Source of the DNA: Lachnospiraceae bacterium UBA4364 | GTDB lineage: Bacteria; Bacillota; Clostridia; Lachnospirales; Lachnospiraceae | Direction: 5' to 3' | Assembly (NCBI GenBank): GCA_002393955.1 | Contig: DGSK01000011.1 | Span: forward strand, 1 to 64,000 | DNA: 64,000 nucleotides | In this document: in pieces, positions 52,887 through 61,824 of the stretch | Layout: each line of letters starts with the position of its first letter | Position numbering within the stretch: position 1 is the stretch's first letter | Notes under the pieces: model-generated | Database searches by the model: none | Seen by the model: the letters and a program-made list of their open reading frames with translations, nothing else | What the model was told of the DNA's origin: nothing | Made by a program: the position numbers and the translations under genes

Positions 52887-55418
52887 TTATTTCTTATCGC
52901 CGTCCTCAGGATTGTTTTCGCCCCAGATCTTTCTGTTGAGCTCAGCATCCTTTGCGCCGATCATGTCAAGGACTTCCTTGGCTCTCTTCTGCTCCTCGAT
53001 AGCACGGGACTCATCCTTTAAGAGAAGTTCCAAGGAACCGGAAATGGTATCGATGTTGTTCTTGAATTCCTCAACCATTTCAGCGGTACGCTGTCTTGCC
53101 ACACGGATGACCTCATCCTTGTATGCTACGAACTGCTCCACGGTCTGCGCATTGAAAGCCCTCTCAAGGTCACGCTTGTATGCCTTCTTATCCATGGTAT
53201 TGAAGATAAGGATAGCCTTCTGCTCGTTGATGTAATCATTCATCTTAAGTGCGGTAAGCTCTGAAGGCGGGATCTCAGTATCGGAGATATTTGCAATTCT
53301 CCTGATAAGGCCTTCGTCTATCCCTTTGTATTCCTTTATCCTCTTTATGATAATGTTCTTAAGTTCCTGCACCTGAGCCGCAAGTATGTGTCCCCTTATA
53401 CGCTTATATACATCATCTATTTCCTGCAGATAACGGTTCAGCTCACTGATTATGATCTCGTTCTTCTTTTCGAAGATTTCAGGCTTAAGAGCGATCCACT
53501 GCATCTTGTCTGCCTGGCGGCTTGCTGCTTCCTGACGCTTCTCTATCTCGTGTACCAGGCTCTTTATCTCAGCCACCTGTGTCTCCAGGGAATCATCAGT
53601 GATGCGGGCCACGAATTCCTCATGGGCAGTCTCGATGTCCTGAACCATGCTGGTCTTCATGATCTCGATATTCTTCTCTATATGCTCCTTGGAAAGTCTT
53701 GCCTGGTTCTCAATAGCCTCATAGTCCACACGGACGAAATTGATGAGATTCTCTATGCTGTCATAAAGTCCCTTTGCCTTAACAGCCAGCGCATATTTCT
53801 GAGCGTACTTGATGATTTCCTGCTCGATGGCATACATACCGGAATTGACATATATCCTGCGCACAACACCATCCAGGGCATTGCCGCATTCCTTTGCAGC
53901 CTTCTCGGAATCAGCTATGAGCTGCTTTGTCTCAAACTCCGCATTAGCCAATTTGTCATAGCGGTAGAATATTCCGCTGTCAGCCTGTATATTGGAGGGA
54001 TCCTCAGTGAAAGGATCGACAGTAGGCTCATTGTTTATCTCATTCTTATGGTTTGCAAGCCATGTACGCTCGTCATCAAGATCTATGCCATCCTGTATAG
54101 CCTTGCTTATGTATGCAGCCTTGGATGAAACGAAGAACAGCCTTGCCTCCGAAAGATCGATCTCTACTTCTTCTTCATCACAGATCTTGTCTTCTTCCTT
54201 AAGGGATACAACAACCTTCTTATTACGGAGAAGCTTCAGATCCTTGCTGGTCTTGGTATCGGCCTGATTAATGACATGGAATGACCTGTCAAGATCAATG
54301 GACACGCCCTGGTCGCCTGCGGAGCCGTCACGGAACCCATTGATAAGCTTGTAGAGCACGGAATTACCCGTACCCTCCATCTTGGTAGGCTCATACATTA
54401 CGATAAGTATGGAATTAGTCTGCTGCTGAAGAGCCTCTTTAAGTATAAGCAGATGCTCCGAGGAATTGGAATCCGTACCCGGAGTATCAAAGAACGTGAA
54501 GTTGATATCACGGCAGAGCGGAATAGGATAACCTACCTCTATAACACCGTTGATATATCCTGAACCGTCCTGCTGCTCATGATTCGGTACATCATTAAGC
54601 TTCTTAAGGATACGGCAGAGCTGCTCATGACGCTTAAGTCCAAGCTCAGCCACCACAGATGTCTCCATCTCCAGTGCCTTTCTGAGACCCTCCTGTGATG
54701 CTGACTGTGACTTAACAAGCTCAAACTGACCAATGGCATCATTCCAAACGATCTGGATATTATCCGGTCTGTCCTCTTTCGTAGTATTCACGGTAAATCC
54801 GACACGAGGATTGACCTCGTTATGGATCTTGAACATCTTGGCAGTCTCGGAATTGATACTCTCCGGAAGTATGCGTCTTCCAATGATCGCATTTATAAAA
54901 GTTGACTTTCCGGCAGAATATGTACCTACCAGACAGAGATTGACTTCATCCTGATCAAGAACAGCCTTCCTCTCATCAAAGAGTTTCTTACGCAGACGGA
55001 ACATCTGCTTTGTTTCCTGATTCTGAAGCTGTTCATCAAATGAAACAAGAGCCTCATCACAGAACTTACTTATGGCTTCATATATCTCCGACACATTGGG
55101 GAGCTCCACATAATCGGCTATCTTGAATATCTCTTTTCCCTTTTCATCGTTGTAATCAGCAACCTTTTTACGGAAATCCTCATAATCGATCTTCGTGCCT
55201 TTGAATGTCAGATTGACATTATCCCTGGCAAACTGCTCCCATATATCATCAAAAAAGCTTATACCCTGATTCTGAAGAAGAAACTCACCTGATCCCGGGC
55301 TGTATTTCTCAAGATGCGGACATTCCTCATACGGAATCTCCACAAAATCGCCCTTAAATCTCGTAAAAAATCTGATCTCCTTTTTTACGGGATGATACAT
55401 TATCATAAGTTCTTTCAT
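52887..55418 (-). CDS. Dynamin-like large GTPase
   Basis: 843 residues. About 160 N-terminal residues are of unknown fold (FTRFKGDFVEIPYEECPHLE). The GTPase domain has G1 LVGTYSAGKSTFINAIIG near residue 165, G3 FFDTPGTDSNSSEH near 309 and a G4-like HVINQADTK near 382, the family's bacterial form. The C-terminal 400 residues are helical with long coiled coils (EIKSLVHEIEKRQEAASRQA), as in dynamin stalks; no clear membrane paddle helix is seen. Bacterial dynamins remodel or seal membranes and some defend against phage. GGGAGG precedes the ATG. It has its own promoter and lies upstream of the Hsp70-like operon. Confidence 0.88.
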   Translation of the reverse strand: MKELMIMYHPVKKEIRFFTRFKGDFVEIPYEECPHLEKYSPGSGEFLLQNQGISFFDDIWEQFARDNVNLTFKGTKIDYEDFRKKVADYNDEKGKEIFKIADYVELPNVSEIYEAISKFCDEALVSFDEQLQNQETKQMFRLRKKLFDERKAVLDQDEVNLCLVGTYSAGKSTFINAIIGRRILPESINSETAKMFKIHNEVNPRVGFTVNTTKEDRPDNIQIVWNDAIGQFELVKSQSASQEGLRKALEMETSVVAELGLKRHEQLCRILKKLNDVPNHEQQDGSGYINGVIEVGYPIPLCRDINFTFFDTPGTDSNSSEHLLILKEALQQQTNSILIVMYEPTKMEGTGNSVLYKLINGFRDGSAGDQGVSIDLDRSFHVINQADTKTSKDLKLLRNKKVVVSLKEEDKICDEEEVEIDLSEARLFFVSSKAAYISKAIQDGIDLDDERTWLANHKNEINNEPTVDPFTEDPSNIQADSGIFYRYDKLANAEFETKQLIADSEKAAKECGNALDGVVRRIYVNSGMYAIEQEIIKYAQKYALAVKAKGLYDSIENLINFVRVDYEAIENQARLSKEHIEKNIEIMKTSMVQDIETAHEEFVARITDDSLETQVAEIKSLVHEIEKRQEAASRQADKMQWIALKPEIFEKKNEIIISELNRYLQEIDDVYKRIRGHILAAQVQELKNIIIKRIKEYKGIDEGLIRRIANISDTEIPPSELTALKMNDYINEQKAILIFNTMDKKAYKRDLERAFNAQTVEQFVAYKDEVIRVARQRTAEMVEEFKNNIDTISGSLELLLKDESRAIEEQKRAKEVLDMIGAKDAELNRKIWGENNPEDGDKK

Positions 55419-55490
55419 CTGCTGCAGCCTCCCAATTCCCTCTGTCCGATCAACCGTCTAAACAACGAACAAATATGTATTTTATGTGGC

Positions 55491-55543
55491 AAAAAAAGAC
55501 ATCTTCGCTACACCACACCACGTTTAAGTATAGCGAAAATGTC
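55491..55543 (-). terminator. Terminator of deoD overlapping the dynamin promoter
   Basis: GACATTTTCGCTA pairs with TAGCGAAGATGTC (12 of 13) around a 20-base loop, followed by seven Ts on the minus strand. It is the terminator of deoD, 65 bases after its stop. Confidence 0.6.
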
Positions 55544-55555
55544 CGAAAAAAACAA
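55527..55555 (-). promoter_or_regulatory. Promoter of the dynamin-like gene
   Basis: TTGTTT (55555-55550), a 17-base spacer and TATACT (55532-55527) on the minus strand. The -10 box overlaps the left stem of the deoD terminator, so the inverted repeat could also be an operator. Confidence 0.45.
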
Positions 55556-55607
55556 GCGAATAACTACTATAATCTGTAATATTTAACGAGATTTAATCTA
55601 TATGGAC

Positions 55608-56339
55608 CTATTTATCCATCTTTACAGCCGTTTCCAGAGCTATCTTCATCATCTGGTCAAATGTAGTCTGACGGTCCATGGCGTTCAATGCTTCCCCTGT
55701 AAGGATATGGTCAGATATCGTAAACATTCCCAGGGCCTTTTTGCCTGCCTTTGCAGCGTTAAGATAAAGTGCCGCAGTTTCCATCTCTATGCACAGTATC
55801 CCCATCTTTATCCACCTGTCATTGGCGTCCCCCTGTGCATCATAGAAAGTATCCGATGAGAGCACATTTCCCACCATGTACCTTGCACCTGCTGTATCTG
55901 CCTCAGCAACCGCAGTCTTAAGCAGTTCATAGTCTGCAATGGGAGCCATTACCCCGGGAAGTTCAAACTGCCTTGCATAATTTGAATTGGTCGATGCACC
56001 CATGGCAAATACGATGTCCCTGACCTTAAGTTCATTGCTTATGGCACCTGCGGAACCGATACGGATTATATTTTCCACTCCAAAAAAATTATACAGCTCA
56101 TAACTGTAAATCCCTATGGACGGCATCCCCATGCCACTGGCCATAACACTTACCCTATGGCCCTTATATGTTCCGGTATAGCCCTGCACGCCGCGCACAT
56201 TGTTTACGAGCTTCGCATCCTCAATGTATGTCTCTGCTATATACTTTGACCTGAGGGGATCACCCGGCATCAGTACAGTCTTTGCAAAATCTTCCGGTGA
56301 CGCATCAATATGCGGTGTAGGATACGGCTTATCTGACAT
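55608..56339 (-). CDS. deoD: Purine nucleoside phosphorylase, DeoD type
   Basis: 243 residues, the usual length. It cleaves purine (deoxy)nucleosides with phosphate to base and sugar 1-phosphate. Motifs: TVLMPGDPLRSKYIAETYIE, MASGMGMPSIGIYSYELYNF, IIRIGSAGAI and the active-site IEMETAALY and TISDHILTGEAL. AAAGGAGGACC precedes the ATG. It is transcribed alone toward the dynamin-like gene. Confidence 0.96.
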   Translation of the reverse strand: MSDKPYPTPHIDASPEDFAKTVLMPGDPLRSKYIAETYIEDAKLVNNVRGVQGYTGTYKGHRVSVMASGMGMPSIGIYSYELYNFFGVENIIRIGSAGAISNELKVRDIVFAMGASTNSNYARQFELPGVMAPIADYELLKTAVAEADTAGARYMVGNVLSSDTFYDAQGDANDRWIKMGILCIEMETAALYLNAAKAGKKALGMFTISDHILTGEALNAMDRQTTFDQMMKIALETAVKMDK

Positions 56340-56381
56340 AATGGTCCTCCTTTTGTAATTTACCTGCCTTACGGCTGCCTC

Positions 56382-57650
56382 TTACTTGCTCTTTCTTGAA
56401 TAGTATATCACTTTCCCGTCCAGGTCGATGATACTACTGTAAGTATAACCGTTTGAGGTAAATTCTACAAACCATACTTTTTTATCCATATCTCCCATGC
56501 CGGAAAGAATAGGGCTTACATATGTCTTTTTAGATGATGAAGAACTGCTTTCTTTCTTTTCAGCCGAATTCTCTGAAGCGCTGTCCTTAGCATCCTCGGT
56601 TAAGGCATCAGCAGCATTTTCGCTGTCCTTCTTGTCAGCGTCTTCATCTGCTGTATCTTCAGTATCAGCCGTCTTATCGTCATGCTTTCCGTCGGATGCC
56701 TCATCTGTCTTAGCTGCTTCGTCTGCCTTTTTGTCTTCAGTTTTCTTATCTTCAGCCTTCTTGTCATCCCCGTCATTTTTCTGTTCCGAGGTTTCAGTAT
56801 CCTCAGGCTTGTCTGAGGATGAAGTCTCCGCATTCAGCTCCGTTCCGAAGATAAGGTCTCCGAGAGTATAAAATCCGGCCCTGGTCATCGTCGCATTTTC
56901 AGTCTTTATCCCCGCATCTGCCAGGGCAATGGTCACGGCCGCCTTCTTTCCCTCCTCGGTATTGTCCGCAAGCGCCGCCACTGCTGCACTGTCCACAGAA
57001 ACGCTTGTATCCTCAGGCTTTTCAGCAAGCTCATCCGACGCACTCTCCACAGTCTCAGGCGTTACTGCACTGTTTTCTGACGATGCGCTGCTCTGTTCGG
57101 CCTCATCCGCGGATACGCCTGCCGGTTCACTGTTTTCCGGCTCTGCTGCCGCAGGGTCCGTCTCAGTTACGACTATGTCCGTCACCTCTCCTCCAAGGCA
57201 GCCCTTTTGATACATAGCGCCCACAATGGCATTTACTGCCACATCAGAAGGCGTGCCCGTAAGGTCAAGTCCGTTTATGATCTCGGCAGTGTCCTTATCC
57301 AGGGTCTTTACGGTTACTACCTGTCCAACTGCATTTACATCCAGGGCCACGCTGTTTTCCAGGTCCAGGGTAAGGGTTCTTGCGACAGTCATTTCCTCTT
57401 TCTTGGTCCTGTTGCCCTGCTCGATGATCATTATGCCGTTTACTATGAGCAGCACCGCTGCCACTGCCGCCAGCACGCCGGTATAAATTATGCTGCGGTC
57501 CCTATGCTTCTTTTTCTTTCCCATATGCATAGGCACGACGCCGTCCGCATCCGTGGCCTTGTTCAGCCTTTTCTTGATCTCATCCAGCCTGTCAGGAGCC
57601 GCATTCTCAAAAGATCTCTTTATTTTTCTTTCCGTTTCTTTTCTATTCAT
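56382..57650 (-). CDS. RsgI-like anti-sigma factor with acidic insert before a PepSY-like end
   Basis: 422 residues. A cytoplasmic N-terminus of about 52 residues, one membrane helix (about 53-73, IIYTGVLAAVAAVLLIVNGI), then the RsgI-type periplasmic domain SVALDVNAVGQVVTVKTLDK and AIVGAMYQKGCLGGEVTD. A long Glu/Ser/Ala linker follows, then IALADAGIKTENATMTRAGF, another run of about 110 mainly Lys/Glu/Asp/Ala residues, and a C-terminal VWFVEFTSNGYTYSSIIDLD that looks like a PepSY half. Its gene starts inside the end of the ECF sigma gene, so it should hold that sigma factor in check. Confidence 0.8.
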   Translation of the reverse strand: MNRKETERKIKRSFENAAPDRLDEIKKRLNKATDADGVVPMHMGKKKKHRDRSIIYTGVLAAVAAVLLIVNGIMIIEQGNRTKKEEMTVARTLTLDLENSVALDVNAVGQVVTVKTLDKDTAEIINGLDLTGTPSDVAVNAIVGAMYQKGCLGGEVTDIVVTETDPAAAEPENSEPAGVSADEAEQSSASSENSAVTPETVESASDELAEKPEDTSVSVDSAAVAALADNTEEGKKAAVTIALADAGIKTENATMTRAGFYTLGDLIFGTELNAETSSSDKPEDTETSEQKNDGDDKKAEDKKTEDKKADEAAKTDEASDGKHDDKTADTEDTADEDADKKDSENAADALTEDAKDSASENSAEKKESSSSSSKKTYVSPILSGMGDMDKKVWFVEFTSNGYTYSSIIDLDGKVIYYSRKSK

Positions 57651-58266
57651 GGGTCTTTCCCCTCCGGTCCTGCTTTGCCTGAACTGAATCCTCTTCTATG
57701 ATCTTTGCAAGTTTCTTTATCGCCCTGTTGTACTTCGAAAGCACCGTTGCTAAAGGCATGTCCATCATCTCCGCTATCTCCCTGTGCTTAAGCCCTGCCA
57801 CCGCATGCAGCACGACTATCTGGGATTCTTCCTTGCTGACCTTGTCCAGCGCCGCCTTTAATACCATCCTGTCCTCGCTGCGGAACTCGGAATTTTCATC
57901 CGCTATGGCATCCCATTCGTAGTCCGGAATGTCCGCTATCCTTTTCTGCGACCTGATCCGCATCAGCGAAAGGTTCCTTGCTATTGTCAGTATCCACGCC
58001 ATGGGCTTTCCCTGGGCCTGGTACTGGGATGCGTTCAGGCACACCTTCACATATGTATCCTGCATCACATCCTCCGCATCCTCGGGGTTCTTCAGTATCG
58101 AAAGTATGAAACCGTAAACGCTGCCCTTGGTCAGCTCGTATATATCGTCCAGCGACTGGCTCTTTCCCTTTGCAAGGCGCTTAAGCGCCCTTTCCAGCCG
58201 CTTGTCCCTTTCTTTTACATCCTCCGACGCGGTTATGCTCCCCACATCGGCCGTCATAAAAAACAT
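57643..58266 (-). CDS. ECF-type RNA polymerase sigma factor
   Basis: 207 residues. Region 2 has VYGFILSILKNPEDAEDVMQ, DTYVKVCLNASQYQ and ILTIARNLSLMRIRS; region 4 has IVVLHAVAGLKHREIAEMMD and MPLATVLSKYNRAIKKLAK, a helix-turn-helix. It should direct transcription of its own operon and others when released by the anti-sigma factor encoded with an 8-base overlap. AAGGAG is about 12 bases from the ATG. Confidence 0.93.
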   Translation of the reverse strand: MFFMTADVGSITASEDVKERDKRLERALKRLAKGKSQSLDDIYELTKGSVYGFILSILKNPEDAEDVMQDTYVKVCLNASQYQAQGKPMAWILTIARNLSLMRIRSQKRIADIPDYEWDAIADENSEFRSEDRMVLKAALDKVSKEESQIVVLHAVAGLKHREIAEMMDMPLATVLSKYNRAIKKLAKIIEEDSVQAKQDRRGKTHE

Positions 58267-58349
58267 GTCTTTTAAAATCTCCTTCCAGTCTAGTTATGTA
58301 ATGCCGCAGGTATTGGTTTTATTTCAAAAAAAAAATAAATTCTATAACC

Positions 58350-58739
58350 TTAAACCGACATGGCGCTGTTGAAAGCATTTATTGCGAATACCACAAGCAC
58401 GCCTATGGTCACAAGCGAGAATACGAACTCCGCTATCCCATAAATAAGCCAGCCGTATGCCTTCTTTTTGTAGGTCTGCACTGCTCCTATCACTATCAGC
58501 ACCCAGCCTGCAAGTCCGTCAAGCACTACCACCGTTAAGGGCAGTATGACAAAAGCAACCACAAGCATCAGTACAGACGACACCATATATATTGCGCTGC
58601 TCCGTTTCGGTTCGATAAGCTCTGTCTTGTCGGCTATAAACAATAGTATGCCTGAAAGTACCAGCTCGGCAAAAGTGATGGCCCTTATTATTATCAGCGC
58701 CACAAGCGGCTTATTTATATTTGATTTATTATTCTCCAT
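58350..58739 (-). CDS. Small four-helix membrane protein
   Basis: 129 residues from the ATG at 58739 (AGGTGAGGAA upstream; 58769 is an alternative that overlaps the previous stop). About four hydrophobic segments: ALIIIRAITFAELVLSGILLF, VSSVLMLVVAFVILPLTVVV, LAGWVLIVIGAVQ and the end IAEFVFSLVTIGVLVVFAI. No family recognised. It is cotranscribed with the cytidylate-kinase-like gene. Confidence 0.75.
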   Translation of the reverse strand: MENNKSNINKPLVALIIIRAITFAELVLSGILLFIADKTELIEPKRSSAIYMVSSVLMLVVAFVILPLTVVVLDGLAGWVLIVIGAVQTYKKKAYGWLIYGIAEFVFSLVTIGVLVVFAINAFNSAMSV

Positions 58740-58765
58740 TTCCTCACCTTTCCTGTTTTGAAAAC

Positions 58766-59365
58766 TCATTCTAAGCTTGCTTTGATCAGCTCCACGGACC
58801 TGTCGATGCCAAGCTTTCCTGTATTTATGCTCAGGTCATAGAAACGGCCGTCGCCCCACTCGTGGTTTGAGTAGTAGTTGTAATAGGCAGCCCTGTCCTT
58901 GTCGCTCCTAAGGCACATTCCCTCGGCCTCCTTTTCGGAAATGCCGTGCTTTGCCGCCGTGCGCGCCACCCTGGTTTTCAGGTCTGCGTGGACGAACACA
59001 TTCAGAAGGTCCGGCATCTCGGAAAGGACATAGTCCGCGCAGCGCCCTATGAATATCCCCGGCCCCTCTGCCGCGAAACGCCTCATGGCATCAAACTGCG
59101 CCAGGTACAGCTCCAGTGTCAGGGGCTTCTGGAAACCGCCTCCGTAATAGTTCATCCCCATTGCTACCGCAAATAAAAGAGAGTTCGTGGGCTTCTCATC
59201 ATTTTTTTCAAATAACTCTCTGGTAAAGCCGCTGTTCTTCGCAGCTTCCTCCAGTATCTCCCTGTCATAAAAAGGAATGCCCAGCTCCTCTGAAAGCCTG
59301 ATGCCTATCTCCCTGCCGCCGCTGCCAAGCTCCCTTCCTATGGTGATTATCTGATGCTCCTTCAT
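58766..59365 (-). CDS. Cytidylate-kinase-like protein
   Basis: 199 residues from the ATG at 59365, where AAAGGGGGCATC precedes it. P-loop-like ITIGRELGSGGREIGIRLSE, then GIPFYDREILEEAAKNSG, a mononucleotide-binding FIGRCADYVLSEMPDLLNVF and VHADLKTRVART. This is the family typically annotated as cytidylate kinase-like in Firmicutes, which differs from true Cmk; substrate unproven. It starts the operon with the small membrane protein. Confidence 0.85.
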   Translation of the reverse strand: MKEHQIITIGRELGSGGREIGIRLSEELGIPFYDREILEEAAKNSGFTRELFEKNDEKPTNSLLFAVAMGMNYYGGGFQKPLTLELYLAQFDAMRRFAAEGPGIFIGRCADYVLSEMPDLLNVFVHADLKTRVARTAAKHGISEKEAEGMCLRSDKDRAAYYNYYSNHEWGDGRFYDLSINTGKLGIDRSVELIKASLE

Positions 59366-59523
59366 AATGATGCCCCCTTTCCGTATCCTGAGTATATGCC
59401 ATATCCGGCCTGGCCGGATTTCCCATAATCCATACCCTGTGACAGTTTTACTGTTATTTATATTATACAACATTTACATTCCTACAAGGAACAATATCAG
59501 CGCACAGTCATGGCCGCTTATAC

Positions 59524-59561
59524 GAAAAAAACTGCCACATCATGTTGTGATATGGCAGTCT
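59524..59561 (-). terminator. Terminator of the secreted protein gene
   Basis: On the minus strand GACTGCCATATCA pairs with TGATGTGGCAGT and is followed by seven Ts, about 45 bases after the stop. Confidence 0.85.
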
Positions 59562-59606
59562 TCTCTATTGCTTATGCTTATACGTTAATTTGGCTATGCG
59601 GATATC

Positions 59607-61256
59607 TTATTTCTTTACTATCGTCACACCATCGATATCCTTGATGCACATGAAACCTGCCCAGCCCTCCGCATTTAATGAAGGCACTATTGCAACTCCG
59701 GCAGGTATGGTGATCTCGTAAGTGTCGCCCCTATATATGAAAGTGAATATTGTCGTTACATCAGGTCTTGCATCATGTGCCGCCGCAACCACGGAATTCA
59801 GTGAAACATAGTATCCGCAGTCCATCTTTACGGTACCGTTCGCAGGTGCTGCTTCTATTGCAGCTTTCATTGCGTTCATAAGAGCAGCGGTATAGTCAGT
59901 AGTTTCGGTTTCAATAACATTTCCGCATATCTTACACCTGTATACATACTCACCATTCGTGTAGGCTGTAGCCTCCAAAGCAGTCTCCCATACATACTCA
60001 TGGACATGATGTTTATCTTTCTTGTCAGAGTCTTTGTTCTTAGAATTATCTGAAGGTACAACCGGCTCAACCGGATCCTCCCCTGGCGCAGTCACCTCAG
60101 TAGGCAGACTTGCATAATCGGACGCATAGCCGGTTCCTGTTTTTTCTGCGATGAGATAAATATAGTAACCTGTTCCCCAATCATCAAGGTCAAGTTCTGC
60201 CGGAATTGAAAAAGTCTTATCTTCGCCCAGCTTTCCGTAGTAAATTATGGATGCACCGTTTGCGTTGTTTGCAGCATAAACCCTGTCAGTTATCATCACA
60301 GATATCCTGTTGCTGTCTCCGGTTGATGTACAATTGGAAAGCAGTATCTTGTGATCGTTATCTTCAAAACCTGATGAAACACCAGGGGTTACTGTCATGC
60401 TGTCATCCAAAAGAGTCAGAGTCCAGGGATTGCCCTGGGTACCGATATTATCTATATATTCTACTGATTCAGGAGTAGACGATGTAGATTTTGTTGCCTC
60501 GCCAGCCATTGAGAAAAGCACTCTGCTGGTGTCGACATTAAAAGCGGGCCGTGCGGTAGCGACGTCATCCACATCGTCGTGGTTCACAACGCCCAAGATG
60601 TTGACAAGCGCCGCATAGTAATCACTGTTAGCATACGGCGAGCGCAGCCACCAGCGGCTGGGGTCTTCTCCATATTTTGCCTTCAGTGCGTCACCTGCAG
60701 TAGCACTGATGTAAGTGCTCACTTCCTTTGCAGAAAGGAAGAACACATTTTCTCCGTTTAAGCTGCTTGTTGCCCACGAAATGCCAAATACTTCTTCGGC
60801 AGCATCACCTTTCGTAACGGCTTTAACAGCTGTCTTCTCTACAGTCCCGAAATTAGCTGTATAGAAATCACCGCACCAGCCCTTCGCGCCGCTGTCCTGC
60901 CATACATTGGAACGCGGGGCAGTATTGTCAAAGTAAACATTTCCGGAATTCCCGCCGGTACCCCAGAGACCTTCCGACATAACGAACATGGCGCCTGTAT
61001 CGCCTGCATTGTCCGTGTCAGCATCTAACACGCGGTAGATCGTCGTGCCCTGCGCATAGACCTCCGCTTTCTTACCGTAGGAAATCCACTCATCGTCATC
61101 AATTCCGGCTGTCCCAAACTGCATAACCGGCTCATTTGCCGCCTGTGCCGACATAGGCTTTGCTCCGAATGCAATGCCTGAAACACCCGCGATCTCTGCC
61201 GTCAGCAGCACTGCGCTAATTACTGCGCCGAACAGCCTTCCTCTTTTTTTCCTCAT
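59607..61256 (-). CDS. Secreted protein with DUF6273-like domain
   Basis: 549 residues from the ATG at 61256, chosen for its GAGGAGG site. The signal peptide (RLFGAVISAVLLTAEIAGVS) probably ends at an AQA site, SAQA. Residues about 40-230 include RWWLRSPYANSDYY, the signature of DUF6273-type surface proteins. Two cell-surface modules follow, among them HEYVWETALEATAYTNGEYV, YRCKICGNV, a CxxC-bearing motif common in Firmicute surface repeats. The C-terminal domain has FTFIYRGDTYEITIPAGVAI. No anchor motif was seen, so it may be released or held through other surface components. Confidence 0.8.
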   Translation of the reverse strand: MRKKRGRLFGAVISAVLLTAEIAGVSGIAFGAKPMSAQAANEPVMQFGTAGIDDDEWISYGKKAEVYAQGTTIYRVLDADTDNAGDTGAMFVMSEGLWGTGGNSGNVYFDNTAPRSNVWQDSGAKGWCGDFYTANFGTVEKTAVKAVTKGDAAEEVFGISWATSSLNGENVFFLSAKEVSTYISATAGDALKAKYGEDPSRWWLRSPYANSDYYAALVNILGVVNHDDVDDVATARPAFNVDTSRVLFSMAGEATKSTSSTPESVEYIDNIGTQGNPWTLTLLDDSMTVTPGVSSGFEDNDHKILLSNCTSTGDSNRISVMITDRVYAANNANGASIIYYGKLGEDKTFSIPAELDLDDWGTGYYIYLIAEKTGTGYASDYASLPTEVTAPGEDPVEPVVPSDNSKNKDSDKKDKHHVHEYVWETALEATAYTNGEYVYRCKICGNVIETETTDYTAALMNAMKAAIEAAPANGTVKMDCGYYVSLNSVVAAAHDARPDVTTIFTFIYRGDTYEITIPAGVAIVPSLNAEGWAGFMCIKDIDGVTIVKK

Positions 61257-61481
61257 CACTTTCCTCCTCTTTTTCCATGCCATGACCTGCAGTCTTAAAA
61301 AAGCCTGCAAGCCCCGTATTTTCACATACCTTTTTAGTTTATCACCCCCCATTTTTGTCAAGGCAGGATTTAATATTTCGGTATGTTTTCTGACTCTCAC
61401 AACCTATTTTTTGCCCTTTTCCAACCATGCTTTTTCCGGCTTTCGTTTTCTGTTTTTCGTTTTTTCCTTTTATTCCCTGTT

Positions 61482-61690
61482 ATCCCACACCGTGTAGTCT
61501 CACATCTCAGCAGTAGCCTGCATTTGTTTCTGAACGATTAACGGTGCGTATTTAGCGGCTGGGGAAATCCTGCGCTTACAGACCGTTGCAGTTCGGTGCA
61601 AGGCTGTTACGGACTGTTAGCGATTAGTTTCCCAGCGCGTTGCACCGGTTCAGAAACAAAGCAGGTACTGCTGAGTTTCAAAAGTGGCAT
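61482..61690. repeat. Long nested palindromic element, full copy
   Basis: Begins with ATCCCACACCGTGTAG, the family arm. Then CTCAGCAGTA, GCCTGC and TTTGTTTCTGAAC pair with GTTCAGAAACAAA, GCAGG and TACTGCTGAG. Inside, CGCTTACAG pairs with CTGTTAGCG, GGTGCG with TGCACC and TTGCA with TGCAA, so an arm of some 90 bases can fold on itself. The inner right half matches 1-65. It makes up most of the 568-base gap between the secreted protein and the Rpn gene. Confidence 0.8.
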
Positions 61691-61722
61691 GCAGGAAGTA
61701 AGCCAACAATAAAACCGCACTA

Positions 61723-61768
61723 AAAAACTCCCTTACGCAAAGCACCCCAGCCCTGCGAAGAGAGTCTT
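61723..61768 (-). terminator. Terminator of the second Rpn gene
   Basis: On the minus strand ACTCTCTTCGCA and TGCGTAAGGGAGT form a stem around a 14-base loop, followed by six Ts. Confidence 0.65.
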
Positions 61769-61824
61769 TCCTTTTTTATCTGTTATTTATCTGTTGTCTG
61801 CAGCTCCCGCTTACATTTTAACAT

